Assembly: GCA_002716585.1 (NCBI GenBank)
Contig: PBBL01000038.1
Location: forward strand, 1 to 40,893
DNA: 40,893 nucleotides
From: Myxococcales bacterium
GTDB taxonomy: Bacteria; Myxococcota_A; Bradymonadia; Bradymonadales; GCA-2716585
Direction of reading: 5' to 3'
Made by a program: the position numbers and the translations under genes. The first letter of the stretch is position 1; each line of letters opens with the position of its first letter. This document shows positions 7,809-18,781 of this stretch, piece by piece. The notes below the pieces were generated by a model. That model searched no databases. It had not been told where the DNA came from and saw nothing but the letters and a program-made list of their open reading frames with translations.

Positions 7809-8330
7809 CTAGCGGAGGGCGGCGAGCGCTCGCCCGATCCGCTCCCGGGGGTCGTAGAAGGTCTCGCGGTTGAGGGCTTCTTGCAGCTCGTGGCGGGCGC
7901 CGTCGCGGTCACCCTGGTATCCCTTGAGCAGGCCGAGCGCGTGATGGGCGAACGCCCCGTCGCCGTTGTGGCGGATCGCCATGGCGAGTCGACTCTCGGC
8001 GCGCAGCGGCTCCCCCCAGAACAGGTGAACCAGCGCGCTGCGACACAGCGCGGCGTAGTACCCGTCCGCCCCGGCGGCGCGGATCCGGGACAGCTCGCGG
8101 AGGCTGTCCTCCGGCGGCGGCGCGAGCTGCGCGATGACCCCTTGCGCGCCAAGCCCCCACACCTCATCGCCGAGGTAGCTCAGCTCGTGCAGCTCGTAGC
8201 GGAACGCGCGGCGCGCCACGTCGTCCAGGTGGTTGTCGCCCAGCTCCTCGCGGAGGCCGGGCTGGGCGGCGATCTCCTGGAGGGTCAGGGCGTAGAAGAC
8301 GTCGGTGAGGGTCGGCTTGAAACGATCCAT
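7809..8330 (-). CDS. Hypothetical protein, TPR-like
   Basis: The protein has 173 residues and no signal or membrane segment. The second half has paired-helix patterns with small residues where TPR repeats have them (GYYAALCRSALVHLFWG, then HHALGLLKGYQGDRDGARH), so one or two degenerate TPR units are likely. The first half (DVFYALTLQEIA onward) is not recognised. It is divergent from the gene at 8542 across 211 bp. It is a real gene by codon use, probably a cytoplasmic protein-interaction or helper protein; nothing more can be said. Confidence 0.7.
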   Translation of the reverse strand: MDRFKPTLTDVFYALTLQEIAAQPGLREELGDNHLDDVARRAFRYELHELSYLGDEVWGLGAQGVIAQLAPPPEDSLRELSRIRAAGADGYYAALCRSALVHLFWGEPLRAESRLAMAIRHNGDGAFAHHALGLLKGYQGDRDGARHELQEALNRETFYDPRERIGRALAALR

Positions 8331-8438
8331 GCGTGCTCTCGCTCATTTCGGGTTGCGTACACAGCCAAGGCCTCCCTCGTGTGTAACCCAAACCGGGCAG
8401 CGCATCCAGCGGAATCGATTCGTACCCAGCGGCGGTTG

Positions 8439-8447
8439 TGGTATACA
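8439..8447 (+). promoter_or_regulatory. Extended -10 element (TGGTATACA) for the gene at 8542
   Basis: TG-G-TATACA with a partial -35 (TTCGTA, 8419-8424) at 17 nt. It lies 94 nt before the start codon, in the divergent region 8331-8541. The rest of that region shows only a weak TTACAC -10-like site facing the minus-strand gene. Confidence 0.4.
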
Positions 8448-8541
8448 CTGGAGAACGCACCGGAGCGCCTCGGCGCGCTCACCACACGACGCCTGACCGA
8501 CGCGCTCATCGGCTGCGCCAAGCACGAGCGGGGTAGATGCC

Positions 8542-9183
8542 ATGGTTTTCTCATTCCTGAAGTCCTCACACCGCCGCGCGGCGGAGCTGGTCGCGACCAT
8601 GCAGGGGGTCGATCCCAAGTCGATCAAGCCGATCACCGAGGCCGCCGAGTGGATGGAGGAGATGCCCGAGGACGACCCGCGCCGCGCCATGGTCCCCAGC
8701 AAGCTGCTCAAGGGGCGCTACTACCTGTTCAGCAACAACCGCGAGCAGGGCACGGTCATCCGGGTCACCCCCAAGGAGGTCCAGGTGCGGCTCCCGTTTG
8801 AGATTCGCCTCGAGAACGGCACCCGCATCCCCACCTCCCATCTCTTTCGCTCCCTGTCCAACGACGGGCTGGTCGCCATGGGCGATCAGCGCGCCCAGAA
8901 GGTGATCCGCAAGGTGCAGGAGAAGGCCAGCGAGGCCTTCCGCGAGCACCAGCGCATGTGCAACGCCTGCTTCAAGATCGTCAACCCGGTGCGCTTCCCG
9001 GGCCACCCCAACAAGGGGATCCTCGGGCCGCCCGCCTTCAAGTTCATCGACTGCCCTGGCTGCGAGGCGGGCCAGCTCAAGGCCGAGCAGGCCGCCAAGG
9101 CCGCCGCCGAGGCCGAGGCCGCCGCCGAGGCGCAGGCCCTCCAGGAGCAGGAGGACCTCCGCACGCGCAACCGCCAGGGCTGA
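8542..9183 (+). CDS. Hypothetical protein with a CxxC...CxxC zinc-ribbon-like pair
   Basis: The protein has 213 residues and is cytoplasmic by sequence. An N-terminal helical stretch is followed by a strand-rich section (GRYYLFSNNREQGTVIRV), perhaps a small beta-barrel. Two Cys pairs follow: C140/C143 (CNAC) and C171/C174 (CPGC), 27 residues apart, which would suit one zinc site. The C-terminal ~35 residues are Ala/Glu-rich and probably a helix or coiled coil. I do not know the family. It is followed after 33 nt by the Asp-rich lipoprotein on the same strand, so they are probably one transcript from the extended -10 at 8439. Confidence 0.75.
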   Translation: MVFSFLKSSHRRAAELVATMQGVDPKSIKPITEAAEWMEEMPEDDPRRAMVPSKLLKGRYYLFSNNREQGTVIRVTPKEVQVRLPFEIRLENGTRIPTSHLFRSLSNDGLVAMGDQRAQKVIRKVQEKASEAFREHQRMCNACFKIVNPVRFPGHPNKGILGPPAFKFIDCPGCEAGQLKAEQAAKAAAEAEAAAEAQALQEQEDLRTRNRQG

Positions 9184-9216
9184 CCCGATCACACCACCCA
9201 CGGAGCACCAAACCCC

Positions 9217-9813
9217 ATGAACCGCATTGCGCTGCTCATCGCCCTCGCCGTCGTCAGCGCCTCCCTCGTCTCCGCCTGTGGGAGCGACCAGGGGGGCGGC
9301 GGGCGCGGCTTCACCGCGCGCGACCACGTCATGCGCGGCGCCGACCGCTACCCCACGGAGGGCCTGATCATCGTCAAGGCCGACCTCAACAAGGACTCCA
9401 TCCCCGACGTCTACTCCGTCTACGAGGAGGACGGCGAGGGCGACGACGCCGAGCGTCGCCTCATCCGTAAGGAGATCGACGTCAACTTCGACGGCTCCGT
9501 CGACATCTGGCGCCACTACAACCAGGCCGAGGCCCTCATCCGCGAGGAGCTGGACTACAACTTCGACGGCCGCGTCGACGCCGTGAACTTCTTCGACAAG
9601 TCCATGCTCGTCCGCAAGGAGCTGGACGTCGAGTTCGATCAAGCCCCCGACGTCTTCAAGTACTACAAGAAGGGGGAGCTGGTCCGCGTTGAGCGCGACA
9701 CCGACAACAACGGCAAGGTCGATCACTGGGAGTATTACGAGCGCGGCACCCTCGACCGCATCGGCCGCGATCAGTCCGGCGACGGACAGGTCGATGTCTG
9801 GGAGGAGCGCTGA
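9217..9813 (+). CDS. Lipoprotein with Asp-rich calcium-loop-like repeats
   Basis: The protein has 198 residues. The signal ends in a lipobox (SLVSAC) with Gly at +2, so an outer-membrane anchor is expected; GGAG lies a suitable distance before the ATG. From about residue 50 the sequence repeats a unit of the type D-x-N-x-D-G-x-x-D followed by an aromatic strand (VNFDGSVDIW, YNFDGRVDAVNFF, DTDNNGKVDHWEYY, DQSGDGQVDVW). These Asp-rich loops resemble calcium-binding repeats seen in secreted proteins and in MORN-like repeat lipoproteins of Myxococcota. Calcium binding is an inference. Its stop is 3 bp from the stop of the convergent protease gene. Confidence 0.85.
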   Translation: MNRIALLIALAVVSASLVSACGSDQGGGGRGFTARDHVMRGADRYPTEGLIIVKADLNKDSIPDVYSVYEEDGEGDDAERRLIRKEIDVNFDGSVDIWRHYNQAEALIREELDYNFDGRVDAVNFFDKSMLVRKELDVEFDQAPDVFKYYKKGELVRVERDTDNNGKVDHWEYYERGTLDRIGRDQSGDGQVDVWEER

Positions 9814-9816
9814 GCC

Positions 9817-11700
9817 TCACCGGAGCAGCTGGAGGTAGCGCGGCCTGCGCCCGTCCAGCCCGAGCGGGTTGACCCGGTAATCGGTCCGTCGCCCCGGCTC
9901 CGGGGTCACCGTCGCCCGAATCAACGACCCGCCGCGCGTCACCTGCAAGCGAAACGGCTGCCCGATCCGCGCTCTCCGCAGCGCCCGCTCATCCAACAGC
10001 CGATCCCCCGGGTGCACCCCCGCCCGCGCCGCTGGCCCGCGCGGGTCCACGCCCGCCACGTACGCCCCGGCCGCGTCAAACCCCACCTGGAACCCGAACC
10101 AGGGCACCTGCACCGTCCCCTGCATCAGGTGCAGCCCCTGCTGCTGAAGCACGCTGCGCAGCGGCAGCGCGTCCGCCCCGGACACGTACCGCGACCAGAA
10201 GGTCTCCTGCGCCAGCTCACCGTGGTCGTCCAGCCGCCGGGTGACGCTCTGGAGCGTCGTGTTGTCGTAGGTCTGCCCCTTCGCCGCCACCTCGGCCAGC
10301 AGCGACTTGAAGATCCGCTCCAGCCCCGACTCGACCTGGCCGCCGCCAGGCGCCGCCAGCGCCCCGTCGAGCATCGCCCCCAGCAGCGCCCCCTTGTCGT
10401 AGGGCAGCCGCCGCGCGTTCGTGTCGCTCCAGAAGCGCTCCGGCAGCTCCGCGAGCGGCATCTTGAGCGACGCCGGGTTGCTGTAATAGGCGCTGATCGC
10501 CTCCGCCAACCTCGCCCGGAACCACCCCTCGTCCGCCAGCCCCGCCCGCACCACGGTCTGCGCCGCGATGTAGGTCGTCACCCCCTCCTTGAACCAGAGG
10601 GTGTCGTACTCCGCGCTCGGGTGGTGCACCAACAGGTGACCGTTGACCACGTGAAACGCCTCGTGGGCCACCAACTCCGCCAATTCCCGGGTCGGGGCGC
10701 CTCGCCCCACCTCCACCAGGAACCCCCCGCGCCGCCCGCCGCCCTCCAGGCGCCCGTCGACGTTGACGCCGAGGGCGATCATCGACAGCCGCCGCGTCCC
10801 GGCGGGCCAGTGCCAGCCGCGGGGCAGGTAGCGCCGCTGGTCGCGCACCAGGCGCGTCGCCAGCTCCATCATCTCCTCGTCCGCCAGCGGCAGCTCCCCC
10901 TGGCAGGCCACCTGGAGGAAGCGCCCGTCGGCCAACTGACGCCCATACAGGCGCAGCGGCCCGGCCACCACCACCGAGTCGAACAGGTGCCCCATGTCGT
11001 CCGCCACGAACCGCCACACCGTCCGGGTCGCCATCGGCTCCAGCGCCGCCACGCCGCTCCCCTCCAGCCGCACCGGGGTCCAGTTGGTGGCCACCGCCCA
11101 GTCCGACGACACGACCACCTCCACGCCGCTGCGCTGGAACTGACGCGCCTCGCTCGGCAGCAGCAGCGACACCTGGCCGTAGAGGAGCAACCCCTGGATG
11201 TCGATCCGCGGCTCGTAGCGCGCCGCGTGGCTCGTCCGCGCTGGTCCGTGGGGGGGGACCACCCGGTAGCTCACCGTCAGCTCGCCGCACCCGCCGTGGG
11301 TCAGCGCCAGCTCACCCGGCGCGTCCGAGCGCATCTCCACCGGAGCGCCCGAGGCGCAGGCGGCGGTCATGTCCCGAAGTGAGCGCTTGAGCTTGAGGTG
11401 CTCGCTCCACCGGTTGGGCAGCAGCAGCCGCAGCGGCGAGGGCGGCTCAACGAAGGTGGCCTCAACGCGGATCTGGTTGGCGACGGGGTCAGGCTCCAGC
11501 CGCACCCGCAGCTGAAGCTCGTCCCAGGCGGCGCTCGGCATCCGTTGCGGGTTGAGCGGCCTCAGCTCACCGCGCGGCACCTCGATGATCCCATCCGTGG
11601 GGACCTCCGCGGGGGGTTGGGCGGTGGGCGGTGAGGTCGCGCAGCCGATCAGCAGCGCGCAGAGGAGAACCGGGATGTGAGGTCGCGGTGCGACGTGCAT
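9817..11700 (-). CDS. M61-like zinc metalloprotease lipoprotein with C-terminal PDZ domain
   Basis: The protein has 627 residues. A lipobox (LLCALLIGC) with Ala at +2 predicts an outer-membrane lipoprotein. After a Pro-rich linker comes a strand-rich N-terminal domain (to about residue 230), then a gluzincin core: HEAFH at 346-350 and WFKEG with Glu372, which fits His, His, Glu zinc binding and a catalytic Glu347. The C-terminus (about 540-605) has a PDZ-type pattern, YVAGVDPRGPAARAG followed by GDRLL. This layout fits the M61 (glycyl aminopeptidase) family better than M1, which lacks a PDZ domain. It should cut peptides outside the cytoplasm. An inverted repeat just before the start may cover its ribosome site. 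Confidence 0.85.
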   Translation of the reverse strand: MHVAPRPHIPVLLCALLIGCATSPPTAQPPAEVPTDGIIEVPRGELRPLNPQRMPSAAWDELQLRVRLEPDPVANQIRVEATFVEPPSPLRLLLPNRWSEHLKLKRSLRDMTAACASGAPVEMRSDAPGELALTHGGCGELTVSYRVVPPHGPARTSHAARYEPRIDIQGLLLYGQVSLLLPSEARQFQRSGVEVVVSSDWAVATNWTPVRLEGSGVAALEPMATRTVWRFVADDMGHLFDSVVVAGPLRLYGRQLADGRFLQVACQGELPLADEEMMELATRLVRDQRRYLPRGWHWPAGTRRLSMIALGVNVDGRLEGGGRRGGFLVEVGRGAPTRELAELVAHEAFHVVNGHLLVHHPSAEYDTLWFKEGVTTYIAAQTVVRAGLADEGWFRARLAEAISAYYSNPASLKMPLAELPERFWSDTNARRLPYDKGALLGAMLDGALAAPGGGQVESGLERIFKSLLAEVAAKGQTYDNTTLQSVTRRLDDHGELAQETFWSRYVSGADALPLRSVLQQQGLHLMQGTVQVPWFGFQVGFDAAGAYVAGVDPRGPAARAGVHPGDRLLDERALRRARIGQPFRLQVTRGGSLIRATVTPEPGRRTDYRVNPLGLDGRRPRYLQLLR

Positions 11701-11704
11701 CTCA

Positions 11705-11759
11705 AGCCTTTTGTCGTCTCCAGCCCGGCATACGGGCGCCGGTTGCGGAACAAAAGGCT
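11705..11759 (-). promoter_or_regulatory. Inverted repeat in the leader of the protease gene, covering its ribosome site
   Basis: Perfect 10-bp arms (AGCCTTTTGT at 11705-11714 and its complement at 11750-11759) are separated by 35 nt that can fold a further 5-bp hairpin (11723-11737). On the minus strand the proximal arm holds AAAAGG, the only ribosome-site-like sequence before the ATG at 11700. Pairing would hide it. It could instead stop transcription from the upstream kinase gene, although there is no T-run. Confidence 0.5.
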
Positions 11760-11773
11760 CACGGAGAGGGGGG

Positions 11774-14488
<2,715 letters not shown>

Positions 14489-14580
14489 CGGTTCCAGTCA
14501 GGGCGTGGGCGGTCGAGCGCGGCGTGTGTGACCGGGTCCACGCCGACGGCCGCCCAAATAACAGCCTTCAAACTCACATG

Positions 14581-14610
14581 AAATTAGGAGAGCGCCCCCT
14601 CTCTTGTCAA
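14581..14610 (-). promoter_or_regulatory. Sigma-70 promoter for the PEGA kinase gene
   Basis: On the minus strand a perfect TTGACA (14610-14605), an 18-nt spacer and TAATTT (14586-14581) form the clearest sigma-70 promoter in the window. It leaves a leader of roughly 85 nt before the ATG at 14488. It lies just beyond the end of the permease gene, so the kinase has its own promoter. Confidence 0.6.
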
Positions 14611-14645
14611 CGCGCTCCCACACTCCTTTCGTCGGACGCCCCGGC

Positions 14646-16148
14646 TCAGTGGCCCGTCAGAGCCGCCGCCGGGTCCATGTTGGAGGCCCGAATGGCCGGA
14701 ATCAGGGCGCCCACCAGGCAGAACAGTATACCGCCCCCGAGCCCCGCAGCAAAGAACCACGGCTCCCACACAAACAAGGAGTCCGGCTTGAACGGGAAGT
14801 CCCCGATCAGCCGCGCGAACGCCGCGTCCACCCCGACCGCCGCCAGCACGCCGAGCCCGCACCCGATGGCGCCGCCCACCGCGCCGATCACCGTCGCCTC
14901 CATCAGCACCATCACCCGGATGCTCGCGCGCGTCGCGCCCACCGCCCGCATGATGCCCAGCTCGCGCCGTCGATCCGTGATCACCATCAGGAACGTGTGC
15001 ATGATGTTCACCGCCGCGATCAGGATGATGATCACCGAGATCAGCGTGAAGATGCTCGTCACGATCGTGATCACCAGCCCCGCCTTCTGGGCGCTCTCGT
15101 ACCGCTCGTCCAGCGCCAGCCCCATCTCCTCGGTCACCCGCCGCGCCAGCTCCGCCACGTACTCGTTGCGCTCCGCCTCCACCAGCAGCGAGTGGTAGGT
15201 CTCGGCCGTGTCCTTCTCCCGGTACATCGCGTTGAAGCGCTGCACGTACCCGATCGGCATCGTCGCGCCGATCGCGATCGCCTTCGGCGAGAACCCCACC
15301 ACCTCGAACTTGCGCGTCCGCGGCTCCCCGGTGCCGCTCTCGCCCAGGTAGCTCCGCCCCAGCGTCGCGTTGAAGCTGAACCCCACCAGCGCGTCCGGGG
15401 TCAGCCTCGGCAGCTTCGCCAGCGCCGAGTTGCTCCCCTTCATCGCCGTGTGCACCGAGCCGTTGTACACCTCCAGCAGCCTCGGGTTGCCCACCACCGG
15501 CACCGGCATCTCGCACTGGCTCGTGTCCTGGCCGCAGTAGCTCTTGCCCGGGCACGGATCCTCACCCTGGGGCCGCCCGCGCCGATCCACCGGCGGCGGC
15601 TCGCACGCCTGCTTCTCGCACACCCCGGCCCCGCCGCAGCTCCGCCCCGACGGGCACCCCGCGTCGTCGCTGCACGCGATCGGCGCCGCGTCCCAGTCCC
15701 GGAACATCTCCGGGTTCTTCAGATCGGGCTGCACCAGCTCCGCCGGGATCCCGTCGGCGATCATCTCCGTCCAGAAGGTCTTGCCGATGATCTCCTGACC
15801 ACCCCAGCCGCGCGCCGGGAACTCAAAGCGCATCTTCGGGTACACCCCCGACACGCCCTCCAGCTTGCGCAGCTCCTCCACCGTCTGGTCGTCGAGCTTG
15901 CGCCCACCGCCAAACAGCGACCCCTCCGTCCGAAACACCCCCACGTCGTAGCTCGGCAGCACCACCTCCAGCTGGCTGATCACGAAGATCTCCTCCAGCA
16001 CCACCGTCTTGATCCCCTGACCCAGGGCGACGAAGAAGATGAAGGTCGAGATCCCGACCACGATCCCGAAGCTCGAAAAGACGAAGTCCTTGGTGTTGCG
16101 CTTGAGGTTCTGACCCACCAGGCGCGCCAGCTTCGACATCGACGCCAT
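14646..16148 (-). CDS. ABC transporter permease (FtsX/MacB/LolC-type) with Cys-rich periplasmic insertion
   Basis: The protein has 500 residues. A first membrane segment (about 23-42, SSFGIVVGISTFIFFVAL) is followed by a large periplasmic domain and three C-terminal membrane segments (about 352-380, 405-435 and 460-485). The cytoplasmic loop DRRRELGIMRAVGA is typical of FtsX-family permeases, which work as mechanotransmitters for lipoproteins, peptides or cell-wall enzymes. Unusually, residues about 159-212 of the periplasmic domain form an insertion with eight Cys (159, 165, 171, 177, 182, 199, 205, 212), enough for four disulfides. Its start overlaps the stop of the ATPase gene by one base (TAATG), so the two are translationally coupled. 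Confidence 0.9.
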   Translation of the reverse strand: MASMSKLARLVGQNLKRNTKDFVFSSFGIVVGISTFIFFVALGQGIKTVVLEEIFVISQLEVVLPSYDVGVFRTEGSLFGGGRKLDDQTVEELRKLEGVSGVYPKMRFEFPARGWGGQEIIGKTFWTEMIADGIPAELVQPDLKNPEMFRDWDAAPIACSDDAGCPSGRSCGGAGVCEKQACEPPPVDRRGRPQGEDPCPGKSYCGQDTSQCEMPVPVVGNPRLLEVYNGSVHTAMKGSNSALAKLPRLTPDALVGFSFNATLGRSYLGESGTGEPRTRKFEVVGFSPKAIAIGATMPIGYVQRFNAMYREKDTAETYHSLLVEAERNEYVAELARRVTEEMGLALDERYESAQKAGLVITIVTSIFTLISVIIILIAAVNIMHTFLMVITDRRRELGIMRAVGATRASIRVMVLMEATVIGAVGGAIGCGLGVLAAVGVDAAFARLIGDFPFKPDSLFVWEPWFFAAGLGGGILFCLVGALIPAIRASNMDPAAALTGH

Positions 16149-16825
16149 TACCCCTCCCTCTCGTCTTCGACCACCACGCCGTCCTCAAGCCGGATCCGCC
16201 GCCGCGCCACCTTCGCCACGTGATCCTCGTGCGTCACCACGATCACCGTGATCCCCTCGGTCGCGTTCAGATCCTGAAACAGCTCCAGGATCTGCATCCC
16301 CGTCTTGTAATCCAGAGACCCCGTCGGCTCATCGCACAGGATCAACTTCGGCCCCGGAAACAACGCCCGCGCGATCGCCACCCGCTGCTTCTGACCGCCG
16401 GACAGCTCCGACGGCCTCGCCGTGATCTTGTCCCCCAGCCCCACCTTCCGCAGCAGCTCGTCCGCCCGCGCCGCCGGATCCTTCACCGGCGACCCGAAGA
16501 AGCTCGACAGCGTCACGTTCTCCTGACACGTCAGGTGGTCCAGCAGGTTGAAGTGCTGGAACACGAACCCCAGGCTCGTGTTCCTCAACGCGCTCAGCTC
16601 TCTGTCGCTCAGCGCCCGCATCTCCCGGCCGTCCACCTTGACCGAGCCCTCCCAGCCCCGATCCAGGCCGCCCAACACGTTCAGCAGCGTCGTCTTCCCC
16701 GAGCCGCTCGTGCCCACGATCGACACGAACTCGCCCTCGCCGATCGACAACGTCACGTCGCGCAGCGCCGTGTGCCGCACCCGACCCGATCCGTAGTACC
16801 TGGTGACGCCCGAAACTTCGATCAT
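16148..16825 (-). CDS. ABC transporter ATPase (LolD/MacB type)
   Basis: The protein has 225 residues, the usual length for LolD-type ATPases. Walker A is GTSGSGKTT, the Q-loop FVFQHFNLL, the signature LSGGQKQR, Walker B LILCDEPTG and the switch His is in VVTHED; all are intact. It powers the permease encoded next to it on the same strand. Its ATG overlaps the stop of the upstream lipoprotein gene by four bases (ATGA), and its stop overlaps the permease start by one. Family members drive lipoprotein release, tripartite efflux or cell-division signalling. Which of these applies here is open; a lipoprotein partner in the same unit favours an envelope role. Confidence 0.95.
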   Translation of the reverse strand: MIEVSGVTRYYGSGRVRHTALRDVTLSIGEGEFVSIVGTSGSGKTTLLNVLGGLDRGWEGSVKVDGREMRALSDRELSALRNTSLGFVFQHFNLLDHLTCQENVTLSSFFGSPVKDPAARADELLRKVGLGDKITARPSELSGGQKQRVAIARALFPGPKLILCDEPTGSLDYKTGMQILELFQDLNATEGITVIVVTHEDHVAKVARRRIRLEDGVVVEDEREG

Positions 16826-18654
16826 GGTGCTGTCTCGCCCCCTCCCGCCCCCGGCTCACCGGGCGCGCCGCCCTCCGGCGACTCGCCCTCCGGCGTCTCT
16901 CCCTCAGGCGACTCGCCCTCAGGAGCCTCCCCCTCCTCCTCGGTCGGCTCCGCGGCCGCCGCGCCGGGCTCCGAGAACCGCAGCTCGCCCCGGGCGTCGA
17001 TCCCGCCGCCGTCGAGCAGCAGCCGCACCCCGACCTGGCCGATCGGCCCGACCACCGCCTCGGCGATCCCGCTCCCCATGACCGGCCCCAGCTTCGCCTT
17101 GACCCGATCGACGCTCAGGTACGCCCCGGTCGCCACGTCGTCCGTCAACAGCGCCCGCGACAGCGACCCCTCGGGCAGCGCCTTGTCGAGGCGGCGCCCG
17201 TCGCCGGTCAACGCCCGGTGCACGTCCGTCATCGTCAGCTCGGTGCTCGCCACCGTCACCAGGTCGCCCAGCACGTAGATCGCGAACGGCGGCGCCGTGC
17301 TGCTCGTCGGCCGGAAGCCGTAGCGGAGGATGTCGTTGGCGAGCTGCTGACGGATGATCGAGCCGCTCAGCTCCTCCACCAGCCCGTCGAGCAGCTTCAA
17401 GAACGCCTCGCGGTCGCGCACCTGGAGGTGGAACATCATCGTGATCGACCGCATCTGCTCGGTCCGCCGCCTCGCCTGGAAGCGCGACGGATCGACCTTG
17501 AGCAGGGTCAGCCCCGCGTGCCCGCTGGCGTTGTTGATCAGGTCGTTCTCGATGTCGATCCCGGTGGACGCCTTGATGTTCTTGAAGATCTTCGCCACGA
17601 ACCGCTGCTGACGAGGAGGCATCAGCTTTTGATACTCGCGCCAGAACAGGCGGGCGTCGATCGCCGTGCGGAGGAACAGGTAGGCGTCGGGCGGCACCAG
17701 CACCTTGAACCGCGGCGCCTCGCTCCCGGGCTTGTCCAGCCCCTCCATCGCCTTGACGGTCGCCTCGTCCACCCCGAAGAACGCCTGCCCCTGACCGCCC
17801 GAGGCGTCGGCCTGGCCGCCGAACCCGCTCCAGGTCAGGTGCGACGCGACCGCGTCCAGCACCTCCTTCTGGTAGGTCTTCAGCCCGGGCGCCCAGGACT
17901 TGTAGAACGCCAGCACCCGCGGCGTGCTCACGTAGGCCGACGCGGGCCACTTCAGGCCGACCCGCTCGCGGAACGCCGCGAACTCGGGCAGCTCCGCCAG
18001 CGGCGCCTCCGGCTTGAGCACCGCGCCCAGCACCTCCGGGCTCGCCGTCGCCTGCCCCGACTGGGCCAGCGACGCCCCCGCGATCGCCACCAGGCTGCCG
18101 TCCACCGGCGCCCAGGAGAACTCCCCGGCGTCGCCCTTGAGCGTCTTGATCGGCGACCCCTCCTGGCGCGTCGGCTCGCCGCTGATCCGGTACTGGCGCT
18201 TGAGGGCGCCGATCGTCTTCGCCTCGAACGCCTTGAGGTCGCTCGTGTAGAACAGCACGACCGGGGCGCCCTTCCAGCCGACCACGGCCATGCCGCCGTC
18301 CGGGTGGATGCCCGCCGGGCCGTAGGTCGCCTTGTCGAAGACGTCAACCCCGAGGACCCGCTTGATCTCCTGGCGATAGGCGTCCACGGGGAGGTTGCCC
18401 TGAAACCGCGTCGCCAGGTGCTGCCCCGAGGACCGCACCCCGTCCATGTCGGTCAGGAAGACCGCCACGTCCACGTCCTGCGGGAGCGCCTTGGCGAAGG
18501 CGTCCATGCGCTCCTGCGGGGTCGCGGGGATCGACGCCGCGCCGCCGCCGCAGTCGCAACCCCCCTGGCAGCCACCGACGGCGATCAGCGCCAGACCAAC
18601 CAGCGCCGCTCCTATCCACGTGGCGCGCCGCGCGCCTGACATTGCAACGTTCAT
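16822..18654 (-). CDS. Large lipoprotein (DUF3352-like) at the head of the ABC unit
   Basis: The protein has 610 residues. The signal (GAALVGLALIAVGGC) ends in a lipobox with Gln at +2, so it should go to the outer membrane. A Cys-Gly cluster follows directly (CQGGCDCGGG). The long middle part alternates strands and helices with motifs such as DVDVAVFLTDMDG and GMAVVGWKGAPVVLFYT. It resembles DUF3352 proteins, whose role is unknown; this is a loose match. The C-terminal ~45 residues are a Pro-Glu-Gly repeat tail. GAGGGG stands 5 nt before the ATG. It shares a four-base overlap with the ATPase, so the lipoprotein is almost certainly the partner of this transporter. I see no clear promoter in 18655-18781, only a weak TACACC. 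Confidence 0.8.
   Translation of the reverse strand: MNVAMSGARRATWIGAALVGLALIAVGGCQGGCDCGGGAASIPATPQERMDAFAKALPQDVDVAVFLTDMDGVRSSGQHLATRFQGNLPVDAYRQEIKRVLGVDVFDKATYGPAGIHPDGGMAVVGWKGAPVVLFYTSDLKAFEAKTIGALKRQYRISGEPTRQEGSPIKTLKGDAGEFSWAPVDGSLVAIAGASLAQSGQATASPEVLGAVLKPEAPLAELPEFAAFRERVGLKWPASAYVSTPRVLAFYKSWAPGLKTYQKEVLDAVASHLTWSGFGGQADASGGQGQAFFGVDEATVKAMEGLDKPGSEAPRFKVLVPPDAYLFLRTAIDARLFWREYQKLMPPRQQRFVAKIFKNIKASTGIDIENDLINNASGHAGLTLLKVDPSRFQARRRTEQMRSITMMFHLQVRDREAFLKLLDGLVEELSGSIIRQQLANDILRYGFRPTSSTAPPFAIYVLGDLVTVASTELTMTDVHRALTGDGRRLDKALPEGSLSRALLTDDVATGAYLSVDRVKAKLGPVMGSGIAEAVVGPIGQVGVRLLLDGGGIDARGELRFSEPGAAAAEPTEEEGEAPEGESPEGETPEGESPEGGAPGEPGAGGGETAP
16862..16935 (-). repeat. In-gene 15-bp repeats coding for PEGES-type tail
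   Basis: About four to five 15-bp units (CTCGCCCTCCGGCGA and variants) code for Pro-Glu-Gly-Glu/Gly-Ser/Thr/Ala on the minus strand, forming an acidic, disordered tail at the end of the lipoprotein. Such units can change number by slippage. Confidence 0.75.
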
Positions 18655-18781
18655 TCAACCCCTCGGAACATCCGGCGGACACCCGCGCAGCGCTCGGCGG
18701 CGCTGCGGCCTGGCGTTCACCCCAGCCCTCGCGCCTCGATGACACGAACCCCCATGGTGTACCGGCGCACCCGGATCCGCG

